This document shows, piece by piece, positions 43,491-51,198 of a stretch of 64,000 nt of DNA (the first letter of the stretch is position 1; each line of letters begins with the position of its first letter). Origin of the DNA: Rhodoglobus sp. Its GTDB lineage: Bacteria; Actinomycetota; Actinomycetes; Actinomycetales; Microbacteriaceae. The stretch covers positions 51,158-115,157 of the forward strand of contig JAODAQ010000028.1 in the NCBI GenBank assembly GCA_025463515.1. Direction: 5' to 3'. Below the pieces are notes generated by a model. That model was given only the letters and a program-made list of their open reading frames with translations, ran no database searches and was not told the origin of the DNA. The position numbers were made by a program, and so were the translations under genes.

Positions 43491-43870
43491 AGTGAATGGG
43501 CCGGCTGATACGCCGGGTTCTGTTGGGGTGCCGAAGCACCTTGGACGGCCATCTATCTACGACGTACGTTGCCGCACGCCTCTAGCGGCCTACCCGGGAA
43601 CTGGACGAGCAGCCCGTAGCGTTCCCTGTCTGACCTTGCTCCGGACGAGGTTTACCTAGCCGGCCGCGTCACCACGGCCGCTGGTGGTCTCTTACACCAC
43701 CGTTTCACCCTTACCCCCGTGTGTCGAAACACACGGCGGCGGTTTGCTTTCTGTTGCACTGTTCTCGCGGGTTGCCCCGGGTGGGTGTTACCCACCGCCC
43801 TGCTCTGCGGAGCCCGGACGTTCCTCGAGGGCTGTTGCCAGCCCGCGCGGCCGTCTTGCCGACCCATTCG
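43491..43870 (-). ncRNA. rnpB: RNase P RNA (bacterial type A)
   Basis: On the reverse strand the P4 strand GAGGAACGTCCGGGCTCC is followed by GCAGAGCAGGGCGGTGGGTA, with the distal conserved AGAACCCGGCGTATCAGCC near the 3' end. Helix P1 pairs AATGGGTCGGC at the 5' end (about 43869) with GCCGGCCCATT at the 3' end (about 43492), with one G-U pair. The RNA is the catalytic part of RNase P, which matures tRNA 5' ends. The exact ends are estimated from P1. It lies 10 bases after the WYL gene stop on the same strand, so its promoter must lie within that gene or it is processed from a longer transcript. Confidence 0.96.
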
Positions 43871-43880
43871 GTTGGCAATC

Positions 43881-44813
43881 CTACTCGGCGACGAGTGCGG
43901 CACCCAGCCTGCGCAGTTCGTCGTGCAGCGCAGCGGGCTCCTCGACCGTCAGGAACTCGGCCCAGCCCGCGAGCGACCGGGCGAGCATCACGTCGGTGTC
44001 GGCGCGCAGGACGACCCTGCTGCGGTGGTCGTCGATCCGCTCCTCCTCGAGCTCGTCGAACACCTTCCGGAGCAGGGGCACTACCGCGGCATCCGCAGTC
44101 ACGACGGCCCGCGCCCTCGGCCGCTCGCGGACCTGGGCGCCCACCCGCTCCCACGCCTCGGCCAGGTCGAAGTCGGCGGGGCGGTGCACGGGGTCGTCCG
44201 TGGGCTCGAGGGCGAGCATCCGGTCGACGCGGTAGGTGCGCTCGGCACCCTCGACGCCGCCGAGGAGGTACCAGGTGCCGTTCTTCTCGACGAGGCCCCA
44301 CGGGTGCACGTCGCGCTCGACGGGGTCGCGGTCCCACGCGCGGTAGGTGACCCGCACGACGCGGCGCTTCACCACCGCGTCCTGCAGCTCGTCCACGAAG
44401 GCTGGCCGCTCCCTCGCGGTCGCGCCCCACTTCGCCGGATCGATGACCACCGCGCCCGCGGCGGCCTCCGCATCCTCGCGGAACGTGGAGGGAAGCGCGC
44501 GGACGAGCTTGCGCAGGGCAGACTTCGCCTGCGGGTCGACGGATGCCGCGGGCCCCACCAGCAGGAACAGGGCACGTGCCTCGTCCGACGTGAGGCCGCT
44601 CAGGTCGGTGCGCGCCCCGCCGAGCAACTGCCAGCCACCGCCCCGCCCGGCCTGAGGATAGACCGGGATGCCCGCCATCGACAGCGCCTCGAGGTCGCGC
44701 CGCGCGGTCGCGACGGAGGTCTCGAGCTCCGTCGCCAGCTCGGCAGCGGTCACCCGGCCCTTGGCCTGCAGGACGAGCAGGGTGGCAACGAGGCGATCGG
44801 CGCGCATATCCAT
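43881..44813 (-). CDS. WYL-domain transcriptional regulator (HTH_11/DeoR-like)
   Basis: A 310-residue regulator. The N-terminal winged helix is RADRLVATLLVLQAKGRVTAAELATELETSVATARRDLEALSMAGIPVYPQAGRGGG. The WYL domain lies near residues 140-215 (VVRVTYRAWDRDPVERDVHPWGLVEKNGTWYLLGG), followed by a C-terminal extension. WYL domains sense nucleic acids or small ligands. A perfect 11-bp inverted repeat (44825-44851) lies directly in front of its start and fits an autoregulatory operator shared with the divergent VOC gene. Confidence 0.9.
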   Translation of the reverse strand: MDMRADRLVATLLVLQAKGRVTAAELATELETSVATARRDLEALSMAGIPVYPQAGRGGGWQLLGGARTDLSGLTSDEARALFLLVGPAASVDPQAKSALRKLVRALPSTFREDAEAAAGAVVIDPAKWGATARERPAFVDELQDAVVKRRVVRVTYRAWDRDPVERDVHPWGLVEKNGTWYLLGGVEGAERTYRVDRMLALEPTDDPVHRPADFDLAEAWERVGAQVRERPRARAVVTADAAVVPLLRKVFDELEEERIDDHRSRVVLRADTDVMLARSLAGWAEFLTVEEPAALHDELRRLGAALVAE

Positions 44814-44824
44814 ATCTTCTCAAA

Positions 44825-44851
44825 CAAAGTGCTCAGTAGGTGAGCACTTTG
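44825..44851. promoter_or_regulatory. Palindromic operator between the WYL regulator and VOC genes
   Basis: CAAAGTGCTCA (44825-44835) and TGAGCACTTTG (44841-44851) form a perfect 11-bp inverted repeat with a 5-base spacer. It lies 11 bases upstream of the regulator's ATG and 41 bases upstream of the VOC ATG, the usual place for a site controlling both. Confidence 0.7.
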
Positions 44852-44892
44852 AGCGGAAGACTTGAGTTATCACCCCAACGAAGGAGAACGAC

Positions 44893-45318
44893 ATGCTCAA
44901 GGGATTCGCCACCGTCGCCTACTACGCCGCCGACCTCGACGCCGCCGAGAAGTGGTACTCGGAACTGCTCGGAGCGCCCGCCTACTTCCACGTTCCCGGT
45001 TACGTGGAGTTCCGGGTCGGCGACTACCAGGCCGAGCTCGGCATCATCGACGCGCAGTACGCCCCGTCGCTGCCGTCCACGCCGGCGGGCGAGATGATCC
45101 AGTGGCACGTGGAGGATCTCGAGGCCACGCTCGAGCGCCTGCTCGTCCTCGGCGCGACCGTCTACCAGCCCGTGATCGATCGCGGGCACGGGTTCCGCAC
45201 CGCGTCGGTAGTCGACCCGTTCGGCAACATCCTCGGGATCATGTACAACCCGCACTACGTGGGCGTGCGCGCCCTGCTGTCGCCCGAGAAGGCCGACTTC
45301 AGCAGCCTCGAGGGCTGA
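44893..45318 (+). CDS. VOC-family protein (glyoxalase fold), partner of the WYL regulator
   Basis: A 141-residue VOC protein: GFATVAYYAADLDAAEKWYSELLGAPAYF, VEFRVGDYQAELGIID, IQWHVEDLEATLERLLVLGATVYQPV and the metal-site-like VVDPFGNILGIMYNPHY. Substrate unknown. It is divergent from the WYL regulator across a shared palindrome, so it is probably that regulator's main target. AAGGAGAACGAC precedes the ATG. Confidence 0.9.
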   Translation: MLKGFATVAYYAADLDAAEKWYSELLGAPAYFHVPGYVEFRVGDYQAELGIIDAQYAPSLPSTPAGEMIQWHVEDLEATLERLLVLGATVYQPVIDRGHGFRTASVVDPFGNILGIMYNPHYVGVRALLSPEKADFSSLEG

Positions 45319-45396
45319 GCGCCGCGGTCGGGGCGAGCGTCGTCGGTGTCGGAGACTCCGGTGTCGCGGCGCGCGGGCGCGCGGCGCCAGCGGAAG

Positions 45397-46137
45397 CTAC
45401 AGCCCGGACTCGCTCGTCCGCACCAGGATCGCCTCGCTGCTCGCGCACATGATCACGTCGTCGGGGGCTGCTGCACGGATGGCCTGCATCTCGTTCTCGA
45501 GCAGCTTCACGCCCGAGGCGAGGGAGACGCCGCCGCGCAGCAGCGAGGCTCCCGTGCCGTAGCGCGCGCGCTGGCGCTCGTAGAGGGCGAGCAGGTCCGC
45601 GGGCACCTTCGCCTCGACCCCGGCGCGGCCGGCGGCGGCCGTCGTGCGCTCGGCCGTGATGGAGGCGAGTGCGGCATCCCGGTCGGTCTCCACCTCGGCA
45701 GCACGCGCACGGAGCGCATCGAGGGCCGCGGTGGTGTTGTTCACGAGCGTCTGCTGCTCCTCGAGCTTCTCCATGACGGTGAGCTCGATCTCCTCGAGGT
45801 CGCCGAGGCGCTTGCGGAGGGAGGTGAGCTCCTGCTCGAGCGCGGAGACGTCCTTCACCGAGGAGCTGCCCTGGAGGCGCTCGGTGTCGCGGGCGATGCG
45901 GGTCTCGACCACCTCGACATCCGACTCGACGCGCTTGAGCTCGATCTTCACGTCTTCGAGGGCGCCGTTCTGCTCGCCGAGGGTCAGCCGCAGGGCATCC
46001 GCATCCTTCGCGAAGCCCGCCAGGGTCGCGAGCTCGGGAAGAGCCTTCGCGCGGTGGTCGAGCTGCGCGAGCTTGGTGTCGAACGCCTGCAGGTCGAGCA
46101 GCAGGGCCTGGTCTTCGGGGGCAGCTTTCAGCGCCAT
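45397..46137 (-). CDS. Coiled-coil protein of the C4-type zinc-ribbon family, with ribbon cysteines lost
   Basis: A 246-residue protein, mostly a long antiparallel coiled coil (about residues 10-180), equivalent to mycobacterial Rv2229c. The C-terminus should be a C4 zinc ribbon with two CxxC pairs. Here that region reads GVSLASGVKLLENEMQAIRAAAPDDVIMCASSEAILVR, with a single cysteine, so it cannot bind zinc in the usual way. The alignable end ILVRTSESGL remains. It starts 16 bases after the NIF3 gene stop on the same strand, suggesting an operon with it. Family function is not well defined. Confidence 0.85.
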   Translation of the reverse strand: MALKAAPEDQALLLDLQAFDTKLAQLDHRAKALPELATLAGFAKDADALRLTLGEQNGALEDVKIELKRVESDVEVVETRIARDTERLQGSSSVKDVSALEQELTSLRKRLGDLEEIELTVMEKLEEQQTLVNNTTAALDALRARAAEVETDRDAALASITAERTTAAAGRAGVEAKVPADLLALYERQRARYGTGASLLRGGVSLASGVKLLENEMQAIRAAAPDDVIMCASSEAILVRTSESGL

Positions 46138-46153
46138 TGGTAGTCAGCTTCTC

Positions 46154-46972
46154 TCATTGGATGATCGTGAAGTCCCACGGGTCGGTGCGCAGTTCGCTCA
46201 CCGTGATCTCGACGCCCGGGAGGGCCTCGCGCAGTTCGGATGCCGCGGCCTCGAGCCACAGCCACTCGCTCGCCCAGTGCGACACGTCGATGAGCGCGGG
46301 GCCGCCCGAGGTCCGCGCGTTCTCGCGCGCCTCGCTCGCCGGGTGGTGGCGCAGGTCGCTCGTGATGTAGACATCGGCGGCGAGCACCTCGGGCGCGGAA
46401 AGGTAGGCGTCCCCCGCCCCGCCGCACAGTGCGACGGTGCTGATGGGCCGGTCGAAGTCGCCGGAAACGCGGATGCCGCTCGCGGTCGCGGGCAGCACGT
46501 CGCCGAGGGCGCGGGCGAGCGTGCCGAGGGTCGTGGGCGTCGGGAGGGCACCGACTCGGCCGATCCCCCGCGCCGGGTTCGCGGCCGGCACGATGGGCCG
46601 CACGTCGACGAGCCCGAGCTTGGCCGCGAACGAGGCAGAGGTGCCGGTCTCCACGACGTCGGCGTTGGTGTGGGCGGCGAGCAGGGCGCAATTGCCCCGG
46701 ATGAGGCGGGTCAGTGCCGCGCCCTTGTAGCGGTCGCTCGCGACCGTCGTGACGCCCCGCAGCAGCAGTGGGTGGTGGACGAGCAGCATGCCGACACCGA
46801 GCTCGAGAGCCTCGTCCACGGTGTCGAGCACCGCGTCCACCGCGAGCAGGATCGAGGTCACGGGAGCGTCGAGGTCTCCCGCGACGAGCCCCACCGCGTC
46901 CCACGGCTCAGCACCGGACGCGGGCCACAGCCTCTCGACGGCGGCAGACACATCGGCAACGGTGGTGGGCAC
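46154..46972 (-). CDS. NIF3/DUF34 dinuclear metal centre protein
   Basis: A 272-residue NIF3-like protein (GTP cyclohydrolase 1 type 2/NIF3 family). Metal ligands are seen in LLVHHPLLLRG, LLAAHTNADV, and VDVSHWASEWLW near the end. The DAVGLVAGD N-terminal motif is typical. The biochemical role is not settled; members form hexameric rings. It lies between the NCS1 permease gene (10 bases upstream) and the coiled-coil gene; the pairing with the latter matches Rv2230c-Rv2229c. Confidence 0.93.
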   Translation of the reverse strand: MPTTVADVSAAVERLWPASGAEPWDAVGLVAGDLDAPVTSILLAVDAVLDTVDEALELGVGMLLVHHPLLLRGVTTVASDRYKGAALTRLIRGNCALLAAHTNADVVETGTSASFAAKLGLVDVRPIVPAANPARGIGRVGALPTPTTLGTLARALGDVLPATASGIRVSGDFDRPISTVALCGGAGDAYLSAPEVLAADVYITSDLRHHPASEARENARTSGGPALIDVSHWASEWLWLEAAASELREALPGVEITVSELRTDPWDFTIIQ

Positions 46973-46981
46973 ATGCCCAGT

Positions 46982-49900
46982 CTATTCAGGGGCGCGCATG
47001 GCCTCTTGCTTGCGCACCGCCGGGATGCCCGCGACGATCGGCAGCAGGAGGCCGAGCACGAGCGCCGCGAGCACGCCGAGGTCGGTGCCCGCGAGATCGC
47101 TGTCGAGCGGGATGCCGAGCAGCGTGAAGCCGTAGCCCTGCCAGCTGAGCCAGGAGATCGTCGCGGTCGTGAGGCCGTAGCCTACGGCGCTGAACAGGAT
47201 GAGCCCGATGAGGTTCACCCAGCGCACATCCGCGTAGACGCCGCCGCGGCGCACGAGGGACTGTCCCTCGAACCTGCGGTTGCGGATCATGGTCTCGGCC
47301 GCGAAGATGCCCGCCCAGGCGGCGGTCGGCACGGCGAGGGTGGTCGCGGCATCCCGGAACAGCTCATTGATGCCGCCCGTCACGCCGAAGCCCAGGAGCA
47401 GCGCGAGGCCGCCGAGCAGCACTCCCACGATCACGATCGACCACTGGCGCCTCACCCGCACACCGATGGACTGCAGCGCGAAGCCGCCCGAGTACAGGGA
47501 GAGGATGATGCCCGAGAGCAGGCTCAACGCCGTCGCGGCGATGAGCGGCACCGGGTACCAGCTCGGCAGCATGAGCGCGAGCGTGTCGAGCGGCGACAGC
47601 AGGAACCCGCTCGCGATTCCCTTGTCGGAGGCGGCGAGCAGCGCGCCGTAGCCGATGAGCAGGAAGCTCGGGAGCGCCGTGCCGAAGGTGGCCCAGAGCA
47701 TCGACGTTGCGCCGCTCGTCTCGGGCCGCTGGTACCGCGCCAGATCGGCGCCGCTGTTCGCCCACACGAGGCCCACGAAGCTGAAGACGAGCACCGCGCC
47801 GGTGATCGTGAGCAGCCACGGGCCGTCCGCCGTCGTGAGCGCCTGCGGGATGTCGATGTACTGGTAGGTCATCGCGATGAGGCCGACGATGAGGATGGCC
47901 GAGATGATGCTCAGAATCAGCTGGATGCGCGCGATCATCGGGTAGCCGGCGAAGGCCACCAGTACGGCGATGAGGAACGCGCCGGCGAGCGACACGAGCA
48001 GTACGCCGCGCTCCCCCAGCGAGCCGTCCAGTTGGGCGCCCACGATGACGACGGCGACCGAGGAGGCGAGCAGCCACAAGAGCACCGCGCCCCAGAACAG
48101 CCTCGTGACGAGGGCGACGATTGACGGCACCACGTTGCCGATGAGGCCGAAGGTGGCACGCGAGACGACCATGGTGGGCTGCCCGCTGCGCTTGCCCGCG
48201 AGCGTGGTGAGGCCCAGCGGCAGGAACGAGATCGCCACGCCCGCGAGGATAGCGACGATCGACTGGCGCAGGCTCATCCCGACCGCGAAGACCGCGGCGC
48301 CGAGGCCGAGGCTCAGGATCGACGAGTTGGCAGCGAACCACAGCCAGAACAGCCGGGCAGCGCGACCGACCCTGTGGTCGACCGGCGTGGGCTCCAGGTC
48401 GCTGTCCTCGATGCTGAACACCGGCTGGCGGATCGGCTCGTCGTCGAACAGCACCTGCTCGTCCTCGGGGATCCGCACGGTCGAGATCGGCCCCGACGGC
48501 GGGTGGATCTGCGACTGCATCGCGGCGATGCCGGCGGTGTCGACCGACACCGGTCCGAGGATCCCGTCGAAGGCGCGGTCCGTCTCGTCGACGTCGTCGT
48601 CGACGTCTTCGTCATAGGCCTGGTCGATCACCGTGATCGAGCCGGTGTCGGTCGGGATCGGCTCGCCGGCCGCGACGGGCATGGGCTCGATGAAGAGCGC
48701 CTCGGGGGTGCCGTCCACGGGTTCCGGGTCGGGGTGCAGCGGCGGCTCCTCGGCGAGGAGTTCTTCGAAGTTGAACGTCGGCGCGGGCTCGCGGGCCGGT
48801 GGCGGGCCCGGCATGGTCCAGTCGAACGCGGGAGTGCCGGGCTCGGGGTCGTCCCCCTCCGCCTCATCGGGCTCGGGCGCGCCCGCGAGGGCTGCGTCGA
48901 AAGGCGAGGGCACGGATGGCTCGGGCTCGACGTTCTTCGTCTGCGAGGGCAGCAGCGGCGGGCCGCCGAACGCCGTGGGCTCGATCAGGGGCGGAGGCGT
49001 GATCGGCTCGGGGCTGGTGTCCGGCAGCGGTTCGACGGTGAGCTCGGGCTCGGCGGCGTCGGCGTCGGCGTCGTCATCGGGCTCTGGCTCGAGGGTCGGA
49101 ACGACGACAGCGTCGTCGTCGTTGCCCACGGGCTCGACGACGGGCGGGGGCTGGATCACGGGCTCCGCAACGGGCGGAGGCTGGATCACGGGCTCCGCAA
49201 CGGGCGGGGGCTGGATCACGGGCTCCGCAACGGGCGGAGGCTGGATCACGGGCGAGGGCGCGGTCGGCGACCAGTCGAACGGCGCTCGCGTCGCGGGCTC
49301 GGGGGCGGGCGCCTGGGCGAGGGCCTCGGGATCGGCATCAGCCACAGCCTGGTCGGCGGGCTCCGCCGGGCTCCACTCGGGCGGGGGCGCCCACGACGCA
49401 CTCGGCGCCGGCACGTCCCAGGCGGGCAGCGGCGGCGGAGAGACGGGAGCCGCCGTAGGCGCGGGTGCCTCGGGCTCGAAATCAGGGGCCGGCCAGTCGG
49501 CGACCGGGGTCTCGGGAAGCACGAACGATCCCGTAGCGGGGGCGGGCGCCACATCCGGCAGGACGCCGCTGAACTGCGTGCGGGCGTCTTCGACGGCGCC
49601 GAGCGCATCGGGAGTGCCGAGGGACCGCATCCGGTCCTCCCAGGCACGGAACTCCCGGGCCTCGTCCTCGCGCAGCTTCATCTGGCTCTGGAGCTGCTCG
49701 ATGACGTCGAGGGTCCCACCGGGCTTGTCGCCGGCCTCGGCCACCCAGCGGCTGAGCTCCTCATCGGGAAGGGACTTCCGCACCGGCGGGCCGTCGGGCA
49801 GCGGGACAGCCTGCGTCGGGTCTGGTGCCGGGAAGCCGCTCCACGCTGGTGCGGAGTATGCCGACGGCGTGTAGCCCGACGGATGCTCGGGCTCGGGCTC

Positions 49901-50248
49901 GGGCTCGGGCGACGGCGAAGGCGAAGGCGAAGGGGTGGGCGCTGGAGCGGGTGCGGGAACTGACGCAGGCGACGCGGGCTCGGCCGGCAGGTCGATCGGC
50001 GGCTGCCACGACACCGGCGGGGGCGGCGGCACCACGGTGGCGGCTGCCGGCCCGGGCGGGATGACCGTTCCGGGGGTGATGATGGTGATCGGCCCGGAAG
50101 CTATGCGCTCGAGGTCGGCGGCCAGCGCATCGGCGAGCGCGTCGTCATCCGTTCCACCCGGGGTCGGGAGTGGTGCGGTGGGCGGCGTGAAGGTCGAACG
50201 ACGGGGGCCGGTAACGGCCTCCTCGCCAACCTCGTCGTCGTGTTCCAT
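46982..50248 (-). CDS. NCS1-family (cytosine/purine permease-like) transporter with a ~630-residue disordered N-terminus
   Basis: A 1088-residue protein. From about residue 630 to the end it is a 12-helix transporter of the NCS1 nucleobase:cation symporter family (FWLWFAANSSILSLGLGA, SGQPTMVVSRATFGLIGN, and the later LARYQRPETSGATSM). The first 630 residues are Pro/Ala/Glu/Asp-rich, with no recognisable domain, and include a decapeptide PVAEPVIQPP repeated nearly four times (49141-49253). NCS1 proteins are normally near 400-550 residues. The substrate may be a nucleobase or related compound. Its start is 10 bases from the EamA gene stop on the same strand. Confidence 0.85.
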   Translation of the reverse strand: MEHDDEVGEEAVTGPRRSTFTPPTAPLPTPGGTDDDALADALAADLERIASGPITIITPGTVIPPGPAAATVVPPPPPVSWQPPIDLPAEPASPASVPAPAPAPTPSPSPSPSPEPEPEPEHPSGYTPSAYSAPAWSGFPAPDPTQAVPLPDGPPVRKSLPDEELSRWVAEAGDKPGGTLDVIEQLQSQMKLREDEAREFRAWEDRMRSLGTPDALGAVEDARTQFSGVLPDVAPAPATGSFVLPETPVADWPAPDFEPEAPAPTAAPVSPPPLPAWDVPAPSASWAPPPEWSPAEPADQAVADADPEALAQAPAPEPATRAPFDWSPTAPSPVIQPPPVAEPVIQPPPVAEPVIQPPPVAEPVIQPPPVVEPVGNDDDAVVVPTLEPEPDDDADADAAEPELTVEPLPDTSPEPITPPPLIEPTAFGGPPLLPSQTKNVEPEPSVPSPFDAALAGAPEPDEAEGDDPEPGTPAFDWTMPGPPPAREPAPTFNFEELLAEEPPLHPDPEPVDGTPEALFIEPMPVAAGEPIPTDTGSITVIDQAYDEDVDDDVDETDRAFDGILGPVSVDTAGIAAMQSQIHPPSGPISTVRIPEDEQVLFDDEPIRQPVFSIEDSDLEPTPVDHRVGRAARLFWLWFAANSSILSLGLGAAVFAVGMSLRQSIVAILAGVAISFLPLGLTTLAGKRSGQPTMVVSRATFGLIGNVVPSIVALVTRLFWGAVLLWLLASSVAVVIVGAQLDGSLGERGVLLVSLAGAFLIAVLVAFAGYPMIARIQLILSIISAILIVGLIAMTYQYIDIPQALTTADGPWLLTITGAVLVFSFVGLVWANSGADLARYQRPETSGATSMLWATFGTALPSFLLIGYGALLAASDKGIASGFLLSPLDTLALMLPSWYPVPLIAATALSLLSGIILSLYSGGFALQSIGVRVRRQWSIVIVGVLLGGLALLLGFGVTGGINELFRDAATTLAVPTAAWAGIFAAETMIRNRRFEGQSLVRRGGVYADVRWVNLIGLILFSAVGYGLTTATISWLSWQGYGFTLLGIPLDSDLAGTDLGVLAALVLGLLLPIVAGIPAVRKQEAMRAPE
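49141..49253. repeat. 30-bp tandem repeat (3.8 copies) in the permease gene
   Basis: The 30-bp unit CGGGCGGRGGCTGGATCACG plus GGCTCCGCAA is repeated from 49141; only one G/A position varies, alternating between copies. It encodes PVAEPVIQPP on the reverse strand. Such repeats usually vary in number between strains. Confidence 0.9.
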
Positions 50249-50257
50249 GCCGAAATA

Positions 50258-51166
50258 CTACGGCGCGGCGCTAGGAGAACCCGGTCGCCGGGCCGTGGCG
50301 AGGACAGTTACCGCAACGAGGATGAGGGCGAGGCCGAGCCACCCCACGAGGTCCAGGCGCTCCCCCACGACGAGCACGGCGAGAATCGTGGCGACGAACG
50401 GCTCGAGCAGCGTGATCGTCGTTGCAGTGCTGCTGCGCAGCGTGCGCATGCCGACCCCGAACAGGAGGTACGCCACGAACATCGGCCCGAGGGCGAGGTA
50501 GCCCGCGATTCCCACGGTCTGCCACGACTGCAGGAGGGGCCCGCCGAAGAAGATCAGCACGGGGGCGAGAGCGATCGCGCCGAGGCCGAACATGCCGCCC
50601 ATGACCCCGCGGGGCGATTGACCGGCCCGGATGCCCCGGCTCGAGCTGTACGTGTACAGCGCGTACGCCAGCCCGGCCGCCAGCCCGAGGAGCACCCCTG
50701 GCACGACTGCCGGGGCGCCCGAGGCGTCACCGCCCGCGGACAGCAGCACGATGCCCCCGACCGCGGCCGCCGTGCACACGAGCCACAGCACCGACGGCCG
50801 GTGCCGCTCGAACAGCCACTCGAGGAGGGCGGCGAACACCGGTCCGGTGCCGAGGGAGACGACGTTGCCGATCGCGACGCCGGCGAGGTGCATGGAGCTG
50901 TAGAAGGCGAGGGGGTACACGAACACCCCGAGAGCGCCGAGGAGCAGCCAACGGCGGCTCGCGGCATCCCGGACAGCCCTGATCGCCGGCCCCGCCGAGA
51001 CCACGAAGAGCAGCAGGCCGCCGACCGTCATGGTGGACGCGCCGATGGCCAACGGGCTCACGTCGTCGGGGAAGAAGCTCGCCGCCGTGCCCGTGGTGCC
51101 CCACAGCACGGACGCGAGCACGAGCGCCCACGCGCCGTTGCCGCGCGTCGCGGTCGCCGTGTCCAT
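50258..51166 (-). CDS. EamA/DMT-family transporter
   Basis: A 302-residue membrane protein with ten hydrophobic segments in two EamA halves: WALVLASVLWGTTGTAASFFP at the start and GLAAGLAYALYTYSSSRGI before the second half, with ATTITLLEPFVATILAVLVVGERL as the usual late signature. It probably exports or imports a metabolite; the substrate is unknown. It is divergent from the clostripain-like gene with 32 bases between starts. Confidence 0.9.
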   Translation of the reverse strand: MDTATATRGNGAWALVLASVLWGTTGTAASFFPDDVSPLAIGASTMTVGGLLLFVVSAGPAIRAVRDAASRRWLLLGALGVFVYPLAFYSSMHLAGVAIGNVVSLGTGPVFAALLEWLFERHRPSVLWLVCTAAAVGGIVLLSAGGDASGAPAVVPGVLLGLAAGLAYALYTYSSSRGIRAGQSPRGVMGGMFGLGAIALAPVLIFFGGPLLQSWQTVGIAGYLALGPMFVAYLLFGVGMRTLRSSTATTITLLEPFVATILAVLVVGERLDLVGWLGLALILVAVTVLATARRPGSPSAAP

Positions 51167-51198
51167 GAGCCGAGGCTACCGGCCCCTACTGTTGTGCA

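Noticed and set aside
43475..43552. An upstream start for the DUF2510 protein
   Set aside because: It would place 26 extra codons inside the 3' end of the RNase P RNA; the ATG at 43474 begins the typical protein.
49141..49253. Tandem repeat as a CRISPR or origin iteron array
   Set aside because: The units are directly adjacent without spacers, are in frame in the permease gene and encode a decapeptide.
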